DNA of 11,719 nucleotides from Candidatus Finniella inopinata (GTDB lineage: Bacteria; Pseudomonadota; Alphaproteobacteria; Paracaedibacterales; CAITNM01), in assembly GCA_945903885.1 (NCBI GenBank), contig CAMDPB010000010.1, positions 1-11,719 of the forward strand. The letters run 5' to 3'. The notes beneath the pieces are model-generated. The model was not told the DNA's origin. It ran no database searches and saw only the letters and a program-made list of their open reading frames with translations. Positions 1-6,424 of the stretch are shown here, one piece after another. Numbering within the stretch: the first letter of the stretch is position 1; the number at the start of each line of letters is the position of its first letter. The position numbers and the translations under genes were made by a program.

Positions 1-269
1 AACGTAATATCAATTTTTTCATTGGCTAAACGCAGGTCAAGTGCTTGCGCTTCAAGGATGATTTTTTTTTCTTCAATGGCTAATGCAATTTGGTCCTTCA
101 GCGCATTAATTTCTGCACCTTTAGCTTTACGTTCTTCCGGAGCTAAAGCGCCTAGAGTTTTAAGCTGTTGGGTAACTAAGCCACTTTTACCTAAAAGATT
201 AACTCTTAAATCGTCAAGAGTTGTTAAATCCTGTGAAGCTTGTATCTGTTGCAGCCATTGCAGTTGCAT
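1..269 (-). CDS. pheS: Phenylalanyl-tRNA synthetase alpha subunit, N-terminal part (partial)
   Basis: This is the first ~89 residues of PheS, which with PheT forms the cytoplasmic heterotetramer that charges tRNA-Phe. The visible part is the N-terminal coiled-coil arm that contacts tRNA. It carries the family's hallmark stretch LLGKSGLVTQQLKTLGAL (about residues 25-42), then APEERKAKGAEIN and a charged helix running to the window edge. The class II catalytic core lies outside the window. The ATG at 269 is supported by an aagga motif about 10 bases upstream and by the start of similarity near the N-terminus. Only 4 bases separate it from the holC stop, so it is probably co-transcribed with holC. 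pheT would be expected next, beyond the left edge. Identity is well supported by the motif. The rest of the gene cannot be judged. Confidence 0.93.
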   Translation of the reverse strand, partial: MQLQWLQQIQASQDLTTLDDLRVNLLGKSGLVTQQLKTLGALAPEERKAKGAEINALKDQIALAIEEKKIILEAQALDLRLANEKIDIT

Positions 270-273
270 AATC

Positions 274-723
274 TTATATTCCTTTTTCCCAAGCACCCTT
301 TAGGGTTTGCTTCCATAGTACAATTTCATTGCCTGATTCTTGATATTTTTCCATTCGTTCTTTTGCGTTTTGCACACTTGGCAAATCATTTCCATCGTAA
401 ATATCTAAGATGCGTTCATAAGATTTATCTGTAGCATATTCTTGAGTTGTCATCACCAAAACTGTTGCGTTAATGGGGTTATCACTGCCAGTGGTTAGCC
501 AAATGGGCTGATGCACATGAAACTGTGCTGGGTCAGCATTTGAACCGTGGGGTAAAAACCCAAGCGTAGTATAGGTCCACATAGCGCTATCAATTGATTT
601 CAAACGCTCAGGGCTTTCTATACGAATAACGGCCTTAAGCCCGCCTTCGTAAACCTTCTCAAGAATTTTAGGTAAGGTCTTTTCTAAGGAAGTAACCATA
701 AGTTCATAAAAAGTTACTTGCAC
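274..723 (-). CDS. holC: DNA polymerase III chi subunit
   Basis: A 149-residue protein of normal length for HolC, the clamp-loader accessory subunit that pairs with psi and links the replicase to single-stranded DNA-binding protein. Family landmarks in order are FYEL near residue 5, SPERLKSIDSAMWTY (37-51), FLPHG (56-60), QPIWLTTG (72-79), DNP (81-83), DIYDGND (107-113) and a late Trp at 138. The start is a GTG at 723, preceded by gagga about 7 bases upstream. It is preferred over the ATG at 699 because the conserved FY motif lies before that ATG. It begins 10 bases after the atpC stop and ends 4 bases before pheS, in the middle of a leftward operon. In many alphaproteobacteria holC sits beside pepA, so this position between atpC and pheS is a local arrangement. 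Confidence 0.92.
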   Translation of the reverse strand: MQVTFYELMVTSLEKTLPKILEKVYEGGLKAVIRIESPERLKSIDSAMWTYTTLGFLPHGSNADPAQFHVHQPIWLTTGSDNPINATVLVMTTQEYATDKSYERILDIYDGNDLPSVQNAKERMEKYQESGNEIVLWKQTLKGAWEKGI

Positions 724-733
724 TGTTTATTCC

Positions 734-970
734 TCATGACGCTAACAGTACGTCTACGGTATTATTGCTAACTTGGGCAATGCCATTTTGAATGGTGAAT
801 GTTTCGGTGCTGTTAGCTAATTTTACTTGAATTTCTCCTTCGCACAAAACAACTGACATAGAAGCATGGTGAGGGCGTATTCCCACCTTTCCATAAAGTC
901 CTGGCAAATTGATTTCAAGCGCGGCTTCTGCGAATAAAACTTTATCAATGGTGCGTATGGTTACGTTCAC
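734..970 (-). CDS. atpC: F1 ATP synthase epsilon subunit, short form without C-terminal helices
   Basis: A 78-residue protein matching the N-terminal beta-sandwich of the F1 epsilon subunit, which sits on the gamma stalk of ATP synthase and couples rotation to catalysis. Supporting features are the opening TIRTIDKVLF, the loop PGLYGKVGIRPHHA (about 24-37), corresponding to the family's PG..G.FGVLP.HA pattern, and the closing segments IQNGIAQVSNNTVDVLL. Family members are usually 110-140 residues because a C-terminal helical hairpin follows. Here the chain stops right after the sandwich, so the hairpin that inhibits ATP hydrolysis is absent. The start is a GTG at 970 overlapping the HIT stop as GTGA, which suggests translational coupling. 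No clear Shine-Dalgarno site is visible. atpC usually follows atpD, but here it lies in an operon with hit, holC and pheS. Confidence 0.8.
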   Translation of the reverse strand: MNVTIRTIDKVLFAEAALEINLPGLYGKVGIRPHHASMSVVLCEGEIQVKLANSTETFTIQNGIAQVSNNTVDVLLAS

Positions 971-1326
971 GACATAACAATCTTTGGTCCAAGATCTTGA
1001 CCACCTAAAATGTGAATATGAAAATGTGGAACATCTTGACGACCATCTGTGCCAGTGTTTGCAATAAGGCGGTAACCGTTTTGTGCTACGTTTAATGCAT
1101 CAATGGTTGTATTTACGCCTTTCCAAAATCCAACAAGTTCGTCAGTGGATGCGCGTGTTGTAAAATCATGAACATTTTTATAATGCCCCGTTGGTATTAC
1201 CAATGCATGCACTGCTGCTTTTGGCGCAATGTCATGAAAGCTTAAGAAGTATTGATCTTCTGCTATTTTTTTGCAGGGAATTTCGCTGCGAAGAATTTTT
1301 GCAAAAATGTTGTTTTGATCGTACAT
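967..1326 (-). CDS. HIT-family (HINT-type) nucleotide-binding hydrolase
   Basis: A 119-residue histidine-triad protein. HINT proteins hydrolyse purine nucleoside phosphoramidates and aminoacyl-adenylates in the cytoplasm. The sequence opens with the typical NIFAKILRSEIPCKKIAED, has HALVIPTGHYKN in the middle (about 40-51), and carries the triad HFHIHILGG at 101-109, with His101, His103 and His105 in the H-x-H-x-H pattern. The preceding GYRLIANTGTDGRQ is also characteristic. Length is normal. The ATG at 1326 has an aaggtg ribosome-binding site about 6 bases upstream. It is the first gene of the leftward operon, and its TGA overlaps the GTG of atpC. The cellular substrate cannot be told from sequence. 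The gene is divergent from the block starting at 1438. Confidence 0.92.
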   Translation of the reverse strand: MYDQNNIFAKILRSEIPCKKIAEDQYFLSFHDIAPKAAVHALVIPTGHYKNVHDFTTRASTDELVGFWKGVNTTIDALNVAQNGYRLIANTGTDGRQDVPHFHIHILGGQDLGPKIVMS

Positions 1327-1349
1327 TAGTCACCTTATCCTCAACAGCT

Positions 1350-1389
1350 AAGCTAGCATTGTCTGGAAGCTGATACAATATCCTAGCTT
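1350..1389. promoter_or_regulatory. Inverted repeat between divergent operons
   Basis: The arms AAGCTAG (1350-1356) and CTAGCTT (1383-1389) are exact reverse complements. Inside them ATTGT (1358-1362) pairs with ACAAT (1375-1379), leaving a 12-base loop (1363-1374). This gives 7+5 base pairs separated by a small asymmetric internal loop. It lies in the only space between the divergent hit and GyrI-like genes, where promoters for both must sit. It could be an operator for a dimeric regulator or a 5' RNA hairpin. No run of T follows on either strand, so an intrinsic terminator is unlikely. The repeat is seen directly; its role is inferred. Confidence 0.5.
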
Positions 1390-1437
1390 CGTTGAACGTG
1401 CTAGAATTTTGGTATTCAAATTTAAGAAATTTTTTAC

Positions 1438-1929
1438 ATGCAAAAAATCACAATAACACTACCAGAAATTAAGCTTGTTGGAATCACAACCAGAACGAAT
1501 TTGGCATCGGAAATGAATTTAGCGACAGCTAAAATTGCAGCTACGGTTCAAAAATATTTTCATGGCGGTTTATATGAAAAAATTAATACCCGTAAAAAAG
1601 CAGGCGTTACCTATTGTGTGTATACCGATTATGAAAGCGATTTTACAGGAAGTTATACATACTTCATTGGTGAGGAAGTTGATTCGTTTGACGGTTTACC
1701 TGAAGGTTTTGAAACGCTTATTATACCAGTTCAAAACTATGCGAAGTTTACAACAGACTCTGGCCCCATGCCTGCAGTGTGTATTGGAGCATGGCAAAAA
1801 ATATGGACGATGACATCAGCTGAATTTGGGAATGAACGCGCATACATTGCTGATTATGAAGTTTATGATGAGCGTGCTCTTGATCACCAAAATGTTGTTT
1901 TGGATATTTACGTTGGTTTACGCAGTTAA
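1438..1929 (+). CDS. GyrI-like / AraC-type effector-binding domain protein
   Basis: A 163-residue stand-alone effector-binding domain of the GyrI-like superfamily (SOUL/BtrR/Rob C-terminal fold). Such domains bind hydrophobic small molecules, either as ligand sensors or, in some members, as hydrolases or sequesterers of toxic compounds. Family-like features are the opening ITLPEIKLVGITTRTN, YTYFIGEEV (about 73-81), the LPEGFETLIIPVQNYAKF segment, a W-x-x-IW motif near residues 118-122, and the closing pattern ADYEVYDERA...LDIYVG. There is no DNA-binding helix-turn-helix, so it is not a complete AraC regulator. The ATG at 1438 is the first in-frame start and has only a weak upstream purine stretch. 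Nine bases separate it from the cupin gene downstream, suggesting one transcript. Its ligand is unknown; the neighbouring exporter and acetyltransferase suggest a xenobiotic or metabolite. Confidence 0.82.
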   Translation: MQKITITLPEIKLVGITTRTNLASEMNLATAKIAATVQKYFHGGLYEKINTRKKAGVTYCVYTDYESDFTGSYTYFIGEEVDSFDGLPEGFETLIIPVQNYAKFTTDSGPMPAVCIGAWQKIWTMTSAEFGNERAYIADYEVYDERALDHQNVVLDIYVGLRS

Positions 1930-1938
1930 GGTAATATT

Positions 1939-2400
1939 ATGATTAATAGTGATCACTTGGAAAATTTTGAAATCTATTTTCCCCAAATGCAAGTTGATCG
2001 TTCAGCTATGCAAAAAGGAGAGTATGTACCGATACATACTCATGATGGGCATTTTGGATTTTTGTATATACTTTCGGGTAGTGTGCTGATTGAAACTTAC
2101 GCATCACAACAAGTGGATGATAAGTTTTATTTGGAATTGCAGCATGCCAAAATATACGGCGCTCATGATTATGCATTTGTTACTAAAAAAGATAACGTAC
2201 ATTCTATTAAAGCCTTGGAAGATACGATGATTTTGGATGTTTTTTCAGTACAACAAAATTCGGAAAATGTTCAGAAATTCCTAAGGGTGGTGGAGACCAA
2301 AGGGGATGTTTTAGTAACTGTGCCGATAACGGTTGAGGAAGCAGAAGTCTCGCCACGGCTTTTAACGGTTGAAACACTGCACACCTCTATAACAGAATAA
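1939..2400 (+). CDS. Cupin protein resembling PCO/ADO thiol dioxygenase
   Basis: A 153-residue single-domain cupin. The H-x-H pair in VPIHTHDGHFGF (His33, His35) and a later His88 in KDNVHSI form the three-histidine iron site seen in thiol dioxygenases. The spacing and the surrounding words (VP-hydrophobic-H-x-H near the start, then DN-V/L-H-x-I-x-A and LDV) recall the plant cysteine oxidase / cysteamine dioxygenase (PCO/ADO) family more than classical bacterial cysteine dioxygenase. Enzymes of that family add O2 to a thiol to give a sulfinic acid. The ATG at 1939 follows aagg overlapping the previous stop with a 7-base spacer. It is the second gene of the rightward cluster. The last ~45 residues after the cupin core look unstructured or unrelated. 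The fold assignment is fairly safe. Dioxygenase activity and substrate are inferred, and it could equally be a non-enzymatic sensor cupin. Confidence 0.65.
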   Translation: MINSDHLENFEIYFPQMQVDRSAMQKGEYVPIHTHDGHFGFLYILSGSVLIETYASQQVDDKFYLELQHAKIYGAHDYAFVTKKDNVHSIKALEDTMILDVFSVQQNSENVQKFLRVVETKGDVLVTVPITVEEAEVSPRLLTVETLHTSITE

Positions 2401-2451
2401 GCTTTAGGGCAATTTGAGTGCTATGAGTGGGAAAATTGAAAGGGAATTTCT

Positions 2452-2718
2452 ATGACAGTTATGAGCACGCGACATGTTTACCCCTTAAGCTACAGTGGAA
2501 GCTTAATTTTATTAATAGTATTTGCTATTTGCTGGCCGCCCCTTGGTGTGTTCTTATTTATAAAAAATGTCAGATTCCACAAAGATGATTCTGCATTTTA
2601 CCTGCGTTACCGTGGTTCATGGTTTTGGGCAATTTTTTGGGCCATTTTGTTCTTCCCAATAGCGGTTGTTATCATGGCAATCCGCGGAGCCGATGTTGTT
2701 GAAGAAATAAGGCACTAA
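2452..2718 (+). CDS. Small two-helix membrane protein of unknown function
   Basis: An 88-residue protein with two clear hydrophobic helices: about residues 16-37 (SLILLIVFAICWPPLGVFLF) and 57-78 (FWAIFWAILFFPIAVVIMAI). They are joined by a charged loop containing KNVRFHKDDSAFYLRYRG, and a short tail GADVVEEIRH follows. It has no signal peptide and no motif that I recognise. The ATG at 2452 has aaaggg 7 bases upstream; a second ATG at 2461 is possible. The stop codon TAA is immediately followed by the ATG of the ABC exporter with no gap, so the two are very likely translationally coupled. It may be an accessory membrane subunit of that exporter, but this rests only on position. It is a real gene judging by its ribosome-binding site and position in the cluster. 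Confidence 0.7.
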   Translation: MTVMSTRHVYPLSYSGSLILLIVFAICWPPLGVFLFIKNVRFHKDDSAFYLRYRGSWFWAIFWAILFFPIAVVIMAIRGADVVEEIRH

Positions 2719-4467
2719 ATGCGCGTAATTCAATTCATTTTAGAAACGACAAAACCTTACAGAAAATATATATGGGGAATGTTTTTTGCAATTTGCATTG
2801 TTTCAATAGATGCGAATGTTAAGCCATATTTGGTGAAAAAGCTTATTGATACGGTAATTACTTCAGACACTTCCAATATTTGGAATTTGGTGATCATTTA
2901 TGCGATTTTTCAAGCACTTGTTGTTTTAGCTTGGACGTTTAGCGATTGGTGCGCAGCAACTTTTAATGGGTATTACCGAACAAATTTAGCTAATACTTTT
3001 GCCAATAAAATTAGCACATACTCTTACAGCTTTTTTCAAAATAATTTAAGCGGTAATATTGTTGCCAAGATCAATGATGCGTTCAGCCTTACTCTAAATA
3101 TTATTTTTACAGCGAATTACCAGTTTGTTCATTTTACTTTAACTGTTCTTATTGCATTAGCTTTGCTTGCTCAAGTTCATGTCTTCTTTGCAGTGGGTTT
3201 GTTTTTGTGGATTGTTGTATTTTTGATAATTAGTTTCGTTGGCATAAGAAAAGCAACACCGCTGATGAAACTCTACGCAGAATCTAAATCAAAAATTTTT
3301 GGACATTTATCTGATTACTTAACCAACATGCTTAACGCTAAGTTATTTTCGACTTCTGCTTTTGAAATGAAACAATTTAATACCACATCCCAGGAGTACA
3401 TTAGAAGAACTAAAGATTCAGGATATTTATTGATGACTTTTTACTCAATTCAAGGAGCTATAATGTCGATCTATACAATTGGATTTTTATTATTTCTGAT
3501 TTATTTGCTGAAGCAAAAAATCATAACGGCTGGTGATTTTGCTTTGGTGTTTATGGTCAATTTTAAAGTGTTTGATAAGTTGTTTGAACTTTCTCATCAG
3601 CTGCGTGATTTTATTACGAATTGGGGATCGGTTGACCAGGCACTAACACTTTTGAAAGATGAGCCAGAAATTCAAGATGCACCTAGTGCTGGTGAGCTTG
3701 TTGTGAACAAAGGGAAAATTGTTTTTGATAATGTTAATTTCAACTATAAAGGTGCTGATTCACTTTTCGACAATACATCGGTCACAATTGAACCAGGGCA
3801 AAAAATTGGATTAGTAGGGTATTCTGGCGGTGGAAAAACTACGTTCGTAAATTTAATTTTGCGGCTTTATGACGTTACAAATGGGTGTGTTCTTATTGAT
3901 GGACATGATATTAAACAAGTTACGCAAGATTCACTGCGTGCAAACATTGGGATGATTCCGCAGGATCCGTCACTATTTCATAGGTCGTTAATGGAAAATA
4001 TTCGTTACGGAAAAATTGATGCGAGTGATGAGGAAGTGATTAAGGCTTCTAAGCGTGCCCATGCACATGAATTCATTGGAAAATTATCAAATGGTTATGA
4101 ATCATTGGTAGGTGAGCGTGGCGTTAAGCTTTCTGGTGGCCAGCGCCAACGCATAGCAATTGCTCGTGTGATTTTAAAAAATGCACCGATTTTGATTTTA
4201 GATGAAGCAACTTCTCAGCTTGATTCTGTAAACGAAAACTACATTCAAAAATCTTTACATGCATTAATGGCAGGCAAAACAACCATTGTGATTGCTCACC
4301 GTCTATCAACCCTGCTGCACATGGACCGCATTTTAGTATTTGATACTGGGAAAATTGTGGCAGATGGAACACATTCGGAATTGTTGGCCAAAAGTAGTTT
4401 GTACAAAACTTTATGGGATGCTCAAGTTGGGGGATTCTTACCTGATAGACATGAGGAAAATTTATGA
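2719..4467 (+). CDS. ABC exporter, fused permease and ATPase (MsbA/MDR type)
   Basis: A 582-residue half-transporter expected to work as a homodimer in the inner membrane, using ATP to push a substrate outward. The N-terminal half (about 1-310) has six hydrophobic segments, near 18-32, 55-75, 130-153, 155-176, 237-264 and 268-290. The nucleotide-binding half carries Walker A GYSGGGKTT (367-375), Q-loop IPQDPSLF (413-420), signature LSGGQRQR (471-478), Walker B ILILDEA (491-497), D-loop QLDS (500-503) and the switch His527 in IAHRLS. All are intact. The ATG at 2719 has aagg 6 bases upstream, inside the end of the preceding gene. Its TGA overlaps the next gene as ATGA. Lipid A, drug, peptide and metabolite exporters share this layout, so the substrate cannot be read from sequence. 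The adjacent acetyltransferase and GyrI-like gene favour a small xenobiotic or metabolite. Confidence 0.93.
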   Translation: MRVIQFILETTKPYRKYIWGMFFAICIVSIDANVKPYLVKKLIDTVITSDTSNIWNLVIIYAIFQALVVLAWTFSDWCAATFNGYYRTNLANTFANKISTYSYSFFQNNLSGNIVAKINDAFSLTLNIIFTANYQFVHFTLTVLIALALLAQVHVFFAVGLFLWIVVFLIISFVGIRKATPLMKLYAESKSKIFGHLSDYLTNMLNAKLFSTSAFEMKQFNTTSQEYIRRTKDSGYLLMTFYSIQGAIMSIYTIGFLLFLIYLLKQKIITAGDFALVFMVNFKVFDKLFELSHQLRDFITNWGSVDQALTLLKDEPEIQDAPSAGELVVNKGKIVFDNVNFNYKGADSLFDNTSVTIEPGQKIGLVGYSGGGKTTFVNLILRLYDVTNGCVLIDGHDIKQVTQDSLRANIGMIPQDPSLFHRSLMENIRYGKIDASDEEVIKASKRAHAHEFIGKLSNGYESLVGERGVKLSGGQRQRIAIARVILKNAPILILDEATSQLDSVNENYIQKSLHALMAGKTTIVIAHRLSTLLHMDRILVFDTGKIVADGTHSELLAKSSLYKTLWDAQVGGFLPDRHEENL

Positions 4468-5090
4468 TACATCCAGACCCTAATACCCTATATCCAATCG
4501 AAGGCGTAACTCGGACGTGTTATCTTAAAAATGTTATCACGAGCCCTCAGATTATTGTCGGTGACTACACTTACTACGATGACCCAGTTGATATTTATAA
4601 TTTTGAAAGGAATGTTTTATACCTTTTTGAATTTATGGGGGATAAACTTATTATTGGAAAATTCTGCCAAATAGCAACAGGTGTTTGGTTTATTATGAAT
4701 GGCGGAAATCATGCTATGGACGGTGTTTCGGCATATCCATTTAAAGTGATGGGGAAATCCTGGGCAACTGCACCTGTAAATGTTACAAGCAAAGGCGATA
4801 CAGTTATTGGCAATGATGTGTGGATAGGTAACGGTGTGACTTTCATGCAAGGTATTACCGTTGGAGATGGGGCAATTATTGGCACTAACAGCCTTGTGAC
4901 AAAAAATGTTGAGCCGTACACAATTGTAGGAGGCAATCCTGCAAAGCCTATCCGAAAAAGATTTGACGATGAAACGATTGCTTTTCTTTTGCAATTAGCC
5001 TGGTGGAATTGGCCTGTCGAAAAAATTACAAAGCATTTAGATGCAATAATAAATGCTGATTTTAAAACGTTGAAAAGCCTTAATTACTAA
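4464..5090 (+). CDS. Vat-type xenobiotic O-acetyltransferase (hexapeptide-repeat)
   Basis: A 208-residue left-handed beta-helix acetyltransferase of the xenobiotic (CatB/Vat) group, which moves acetyl from acetyl-CoA to a hydroxyl of an antibiotic or similar compound. It follows the layout of streptogramin A acetyltransferases: LYPIEG near residue 9, VGDYTYYDD (32-40), LIIGKFCQIATGV (62-74), the catalytic-loop motif MNGGNHAMDG (78-87) with His83 at the catalytic position, KGDTVIGNDVWIGNGV, the hexapeptide run VGDGAIIGTNSLV, then GGNPAKPIRKRF and WWNWP near 177. All key elements are present and length is typical. The ATG overlaps the exporter stop (ATGA), with gagga 6 bases upstream. It is the last gene of the rightward cluster. 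The fold and family are clear. Activity on streptogramins is not shown, since many chromosomal homologues have unknown acceptors. Confidence 0.88.
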   Translation: MIHPDPNTLYPIEGVTRTCYLKNVITSPQIIVGDYTYYDDPVDIYNFERNVLYLFEFMGDKLIIGKFCQIATGVWFIMNGGNHAMDGVSAYPFKVMGKSWATAPVNVTSKGDTVIGNDVWIGNGVTFMQGITVGDGAIIGTNSLVTKNVEPYTIVGGNPAKPIRKRFDDETIAFLLQLAWWNWPVEKITKHLDAIINADFKTLKSLNY

Positions 5091-5158
5091 TTTCTCAATA
5101 TTTAATTTCTATTTTTTTTCAGTAAAGTCAAAGCTTACGCTTGCCTATTCACTTTTTG

Positions 5159-5166
5159 TTAACCAT
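5159..5166 (+). promoter_or_regulatory. TTAACCAT motif upstream of the L,D-transpeptidase (possible CtrA half-site)
   Basis: The 116-base gap between the acetyltransferase and the L,D-transpeptidase contains TTAACCAT about 40 bases before the ATG at 5207. This octamer matches the half-site described for the alphaproteobacterial cell-cycle regulator CtrA. In an A/T-rich genome such an octamer can occur by chance, and whether this organism has CtrA is unknown. No convincing -35/-10 pair or terminator hairpin was seen in this gap. Confidence 0.2.
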
Positions 5167-5206
5167 TTATGCTTTTTAATGGAAGAAACAAGGGGCTCGA
5201 AGTTTT

Positions 5207-6424
5207 ATGAAATATCTATTTTTTCTACTAATGATTTGTGCACTACAAGCTAAGAGCTATTCCCAAATAAATAATGAAGTCTGTGGTTTGAAATGTCAGG
5301 CAAACAAAGCGACGGCAGAATTAAATAAAAAGCCTTTTGTGCCGGCAACAACGGCTGTGCCAAGTGATTCAGCCTTGCCTTTGAATCATTTGAAAGTGCT
5401 TAGTCTTTTGCAGAAATTGCAAAAAATTTTAAAAGAAAAAGAAGATGTTACCCTTCCTGAGTTTGCGCCTGATCGTCCTTTGCGTCCAAGTGATAAGGAC
5501 GATAATATACCAGCGTTACGTCAGATTTTACAGTCTTTAGGGTATTTGGAAAAAGCCACTGATTCTCCATTTTTCGATACAGAATTAGAAGCTGCTGTGA
5601 AAGCTTTTCAGGCTGGGCATTGCATAGAGCCAGATGGCATTATTGGGGATGAAACCAAAGCCAGAATTAATTGGAGTTACGAAAAGCGCCTGAAAAAAAT
5701 AGACGCTAGTATTGCGAAAATAAAAAATCTAGTGTTTACCGACCGTACCGTTATTGTGAATATACCAACCTATACGCTGCACGCATTTGAAGATCAAAAA
5801 CTTAAAATGTGCATGAAGGTTATAATTGGGATGCCTAAGCGTCCTACACCGCAGATGACAAGTTATATTAATGGCGTGGAATACAATCCAGTATGGGTTG
5901 TCCCAAGTACCATTCTTTTCGAAGATAAATTACCTAAAATTCAGGAAGATTCAGAGTTTTTTGAAAAAAATGACTTGCAAGTTTTTGATCATGACGAAAA
6001 CGAGGTTGATCCTAGTACAGTAGAATGGAACGATGTAGATATTCACGATTTCCCCTATGTCTTTAAGCAAAAGTCTGGGAAAAAAAATGCTCTTGGCTTG
6101 CTAAAATTTAATTTGCAAAATGATGATTTAATTTACATCCACGATACACCACAACAAGAATTGTTTAAAAAATATTCACGTGCCTTATCATCAGGATGTG
6201 TCCGATTAGAGAAAGCTGGAAAATTTGCGAGCTGGCTACTAAATCTTGAAAAAGATGAGGTGAGAACGGAGATTGATACAGGCGAGACAAAAACTGAATC
6301 ATTAGAAAGCCCAATAACTGTGCACATAACCTACATACCGGTTTGGGTTGATGAGCGTCAAGGTGATGGGAAAGTGCTATGGGGAGATGATCCTTACAGT
6401 CTCGAGCCAAAACCATTCTATTAA
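5207..6424 (+). CDS. L,D-transpeptidase with peptidoglycan-binding domain (YcbB-like)
   Basis: A 405-residue exported enzyme that would make 3-3 cross-links between peptidoglycan stems or attach proteins to them in the periplasm. A signal peptide is evident (MKYLFFLLMICALQA, cleavage around residue 18-20). A peptidoglycan-binding domain spans about 96-155 (IPALRQILQSLGYL ... VKAFQAGH ... DGIIGDETKA). A YkuD catalytic domain spans about 180-345, with IHDTP (His312) and the catalytic SSGCVRLE (Cys331) intact. NPVWVVPSTI in the middle is typical of the YcbB group. It is shorter than E. coli YcbB (about 615) and lacks most of that protein's N-terminal region. The ATG at 5207 has agggg 11 bases upstream, a rather long spacer, but the signal peptide starts exactly there. 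Its 3' end overlaps convergent ubiA by 48 bases. Confidence 0.92.
   Translation: MKYLFFLLMICALQAKSYSQINNEVCGLKCQANKATAELNKKPFVPATTAVPSDSALPLNHLKVLSLLQKLQKILKEKEDVTLPEFAPDRPLRPSDKDDNIPALRQILQSLGYLEKATDSPFFDTELEAAVKAFQAGHCIEPDGIIGDETKARINWSYEKRLKKIDASIAKIKNLVFTDRTVIVNIPTYTLHAFEDQKLKMCMKVIIGMPKRPTPQMTSYINGVEYNPVWVVPSTILFEDKLPKIQEDSEFFEKNDLQVFDHDENEVDPSTVEWNDVDIHDFPYVFKQKSGKKNALGLLKFNLQNDDLIYIHDTPQQELFKKYSRALSSGCVRLEKAGKFASWLLNLEKDEVRTEIDTGETKTESLESPITVHITYIPVWVDERQGDGKVLWGDDPYSLEPKPFY

Noticed and set aside
22..303. Plus-strand open frame of 93 codons
   Set aside because: It is antisense to pheS, whose minus-strand translation is unmistakable. The plus-strand product is a Ser/Cys-rich shadow.
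4617..4994. Minus-strand open frame of 125 codons inside the acetyltransferase gene
   Set aside because: It lies entirely antisense to a well-conserved Vat-type gene and has no recognisable motif or ribosome-binding site.
5091..5206. Promoter or terminator after the acetyltransferase gene
   Set aside because: The run of T at about 5113-5119 has no preceding stem, and no -35/-10 pair with acceptable spacing was found.
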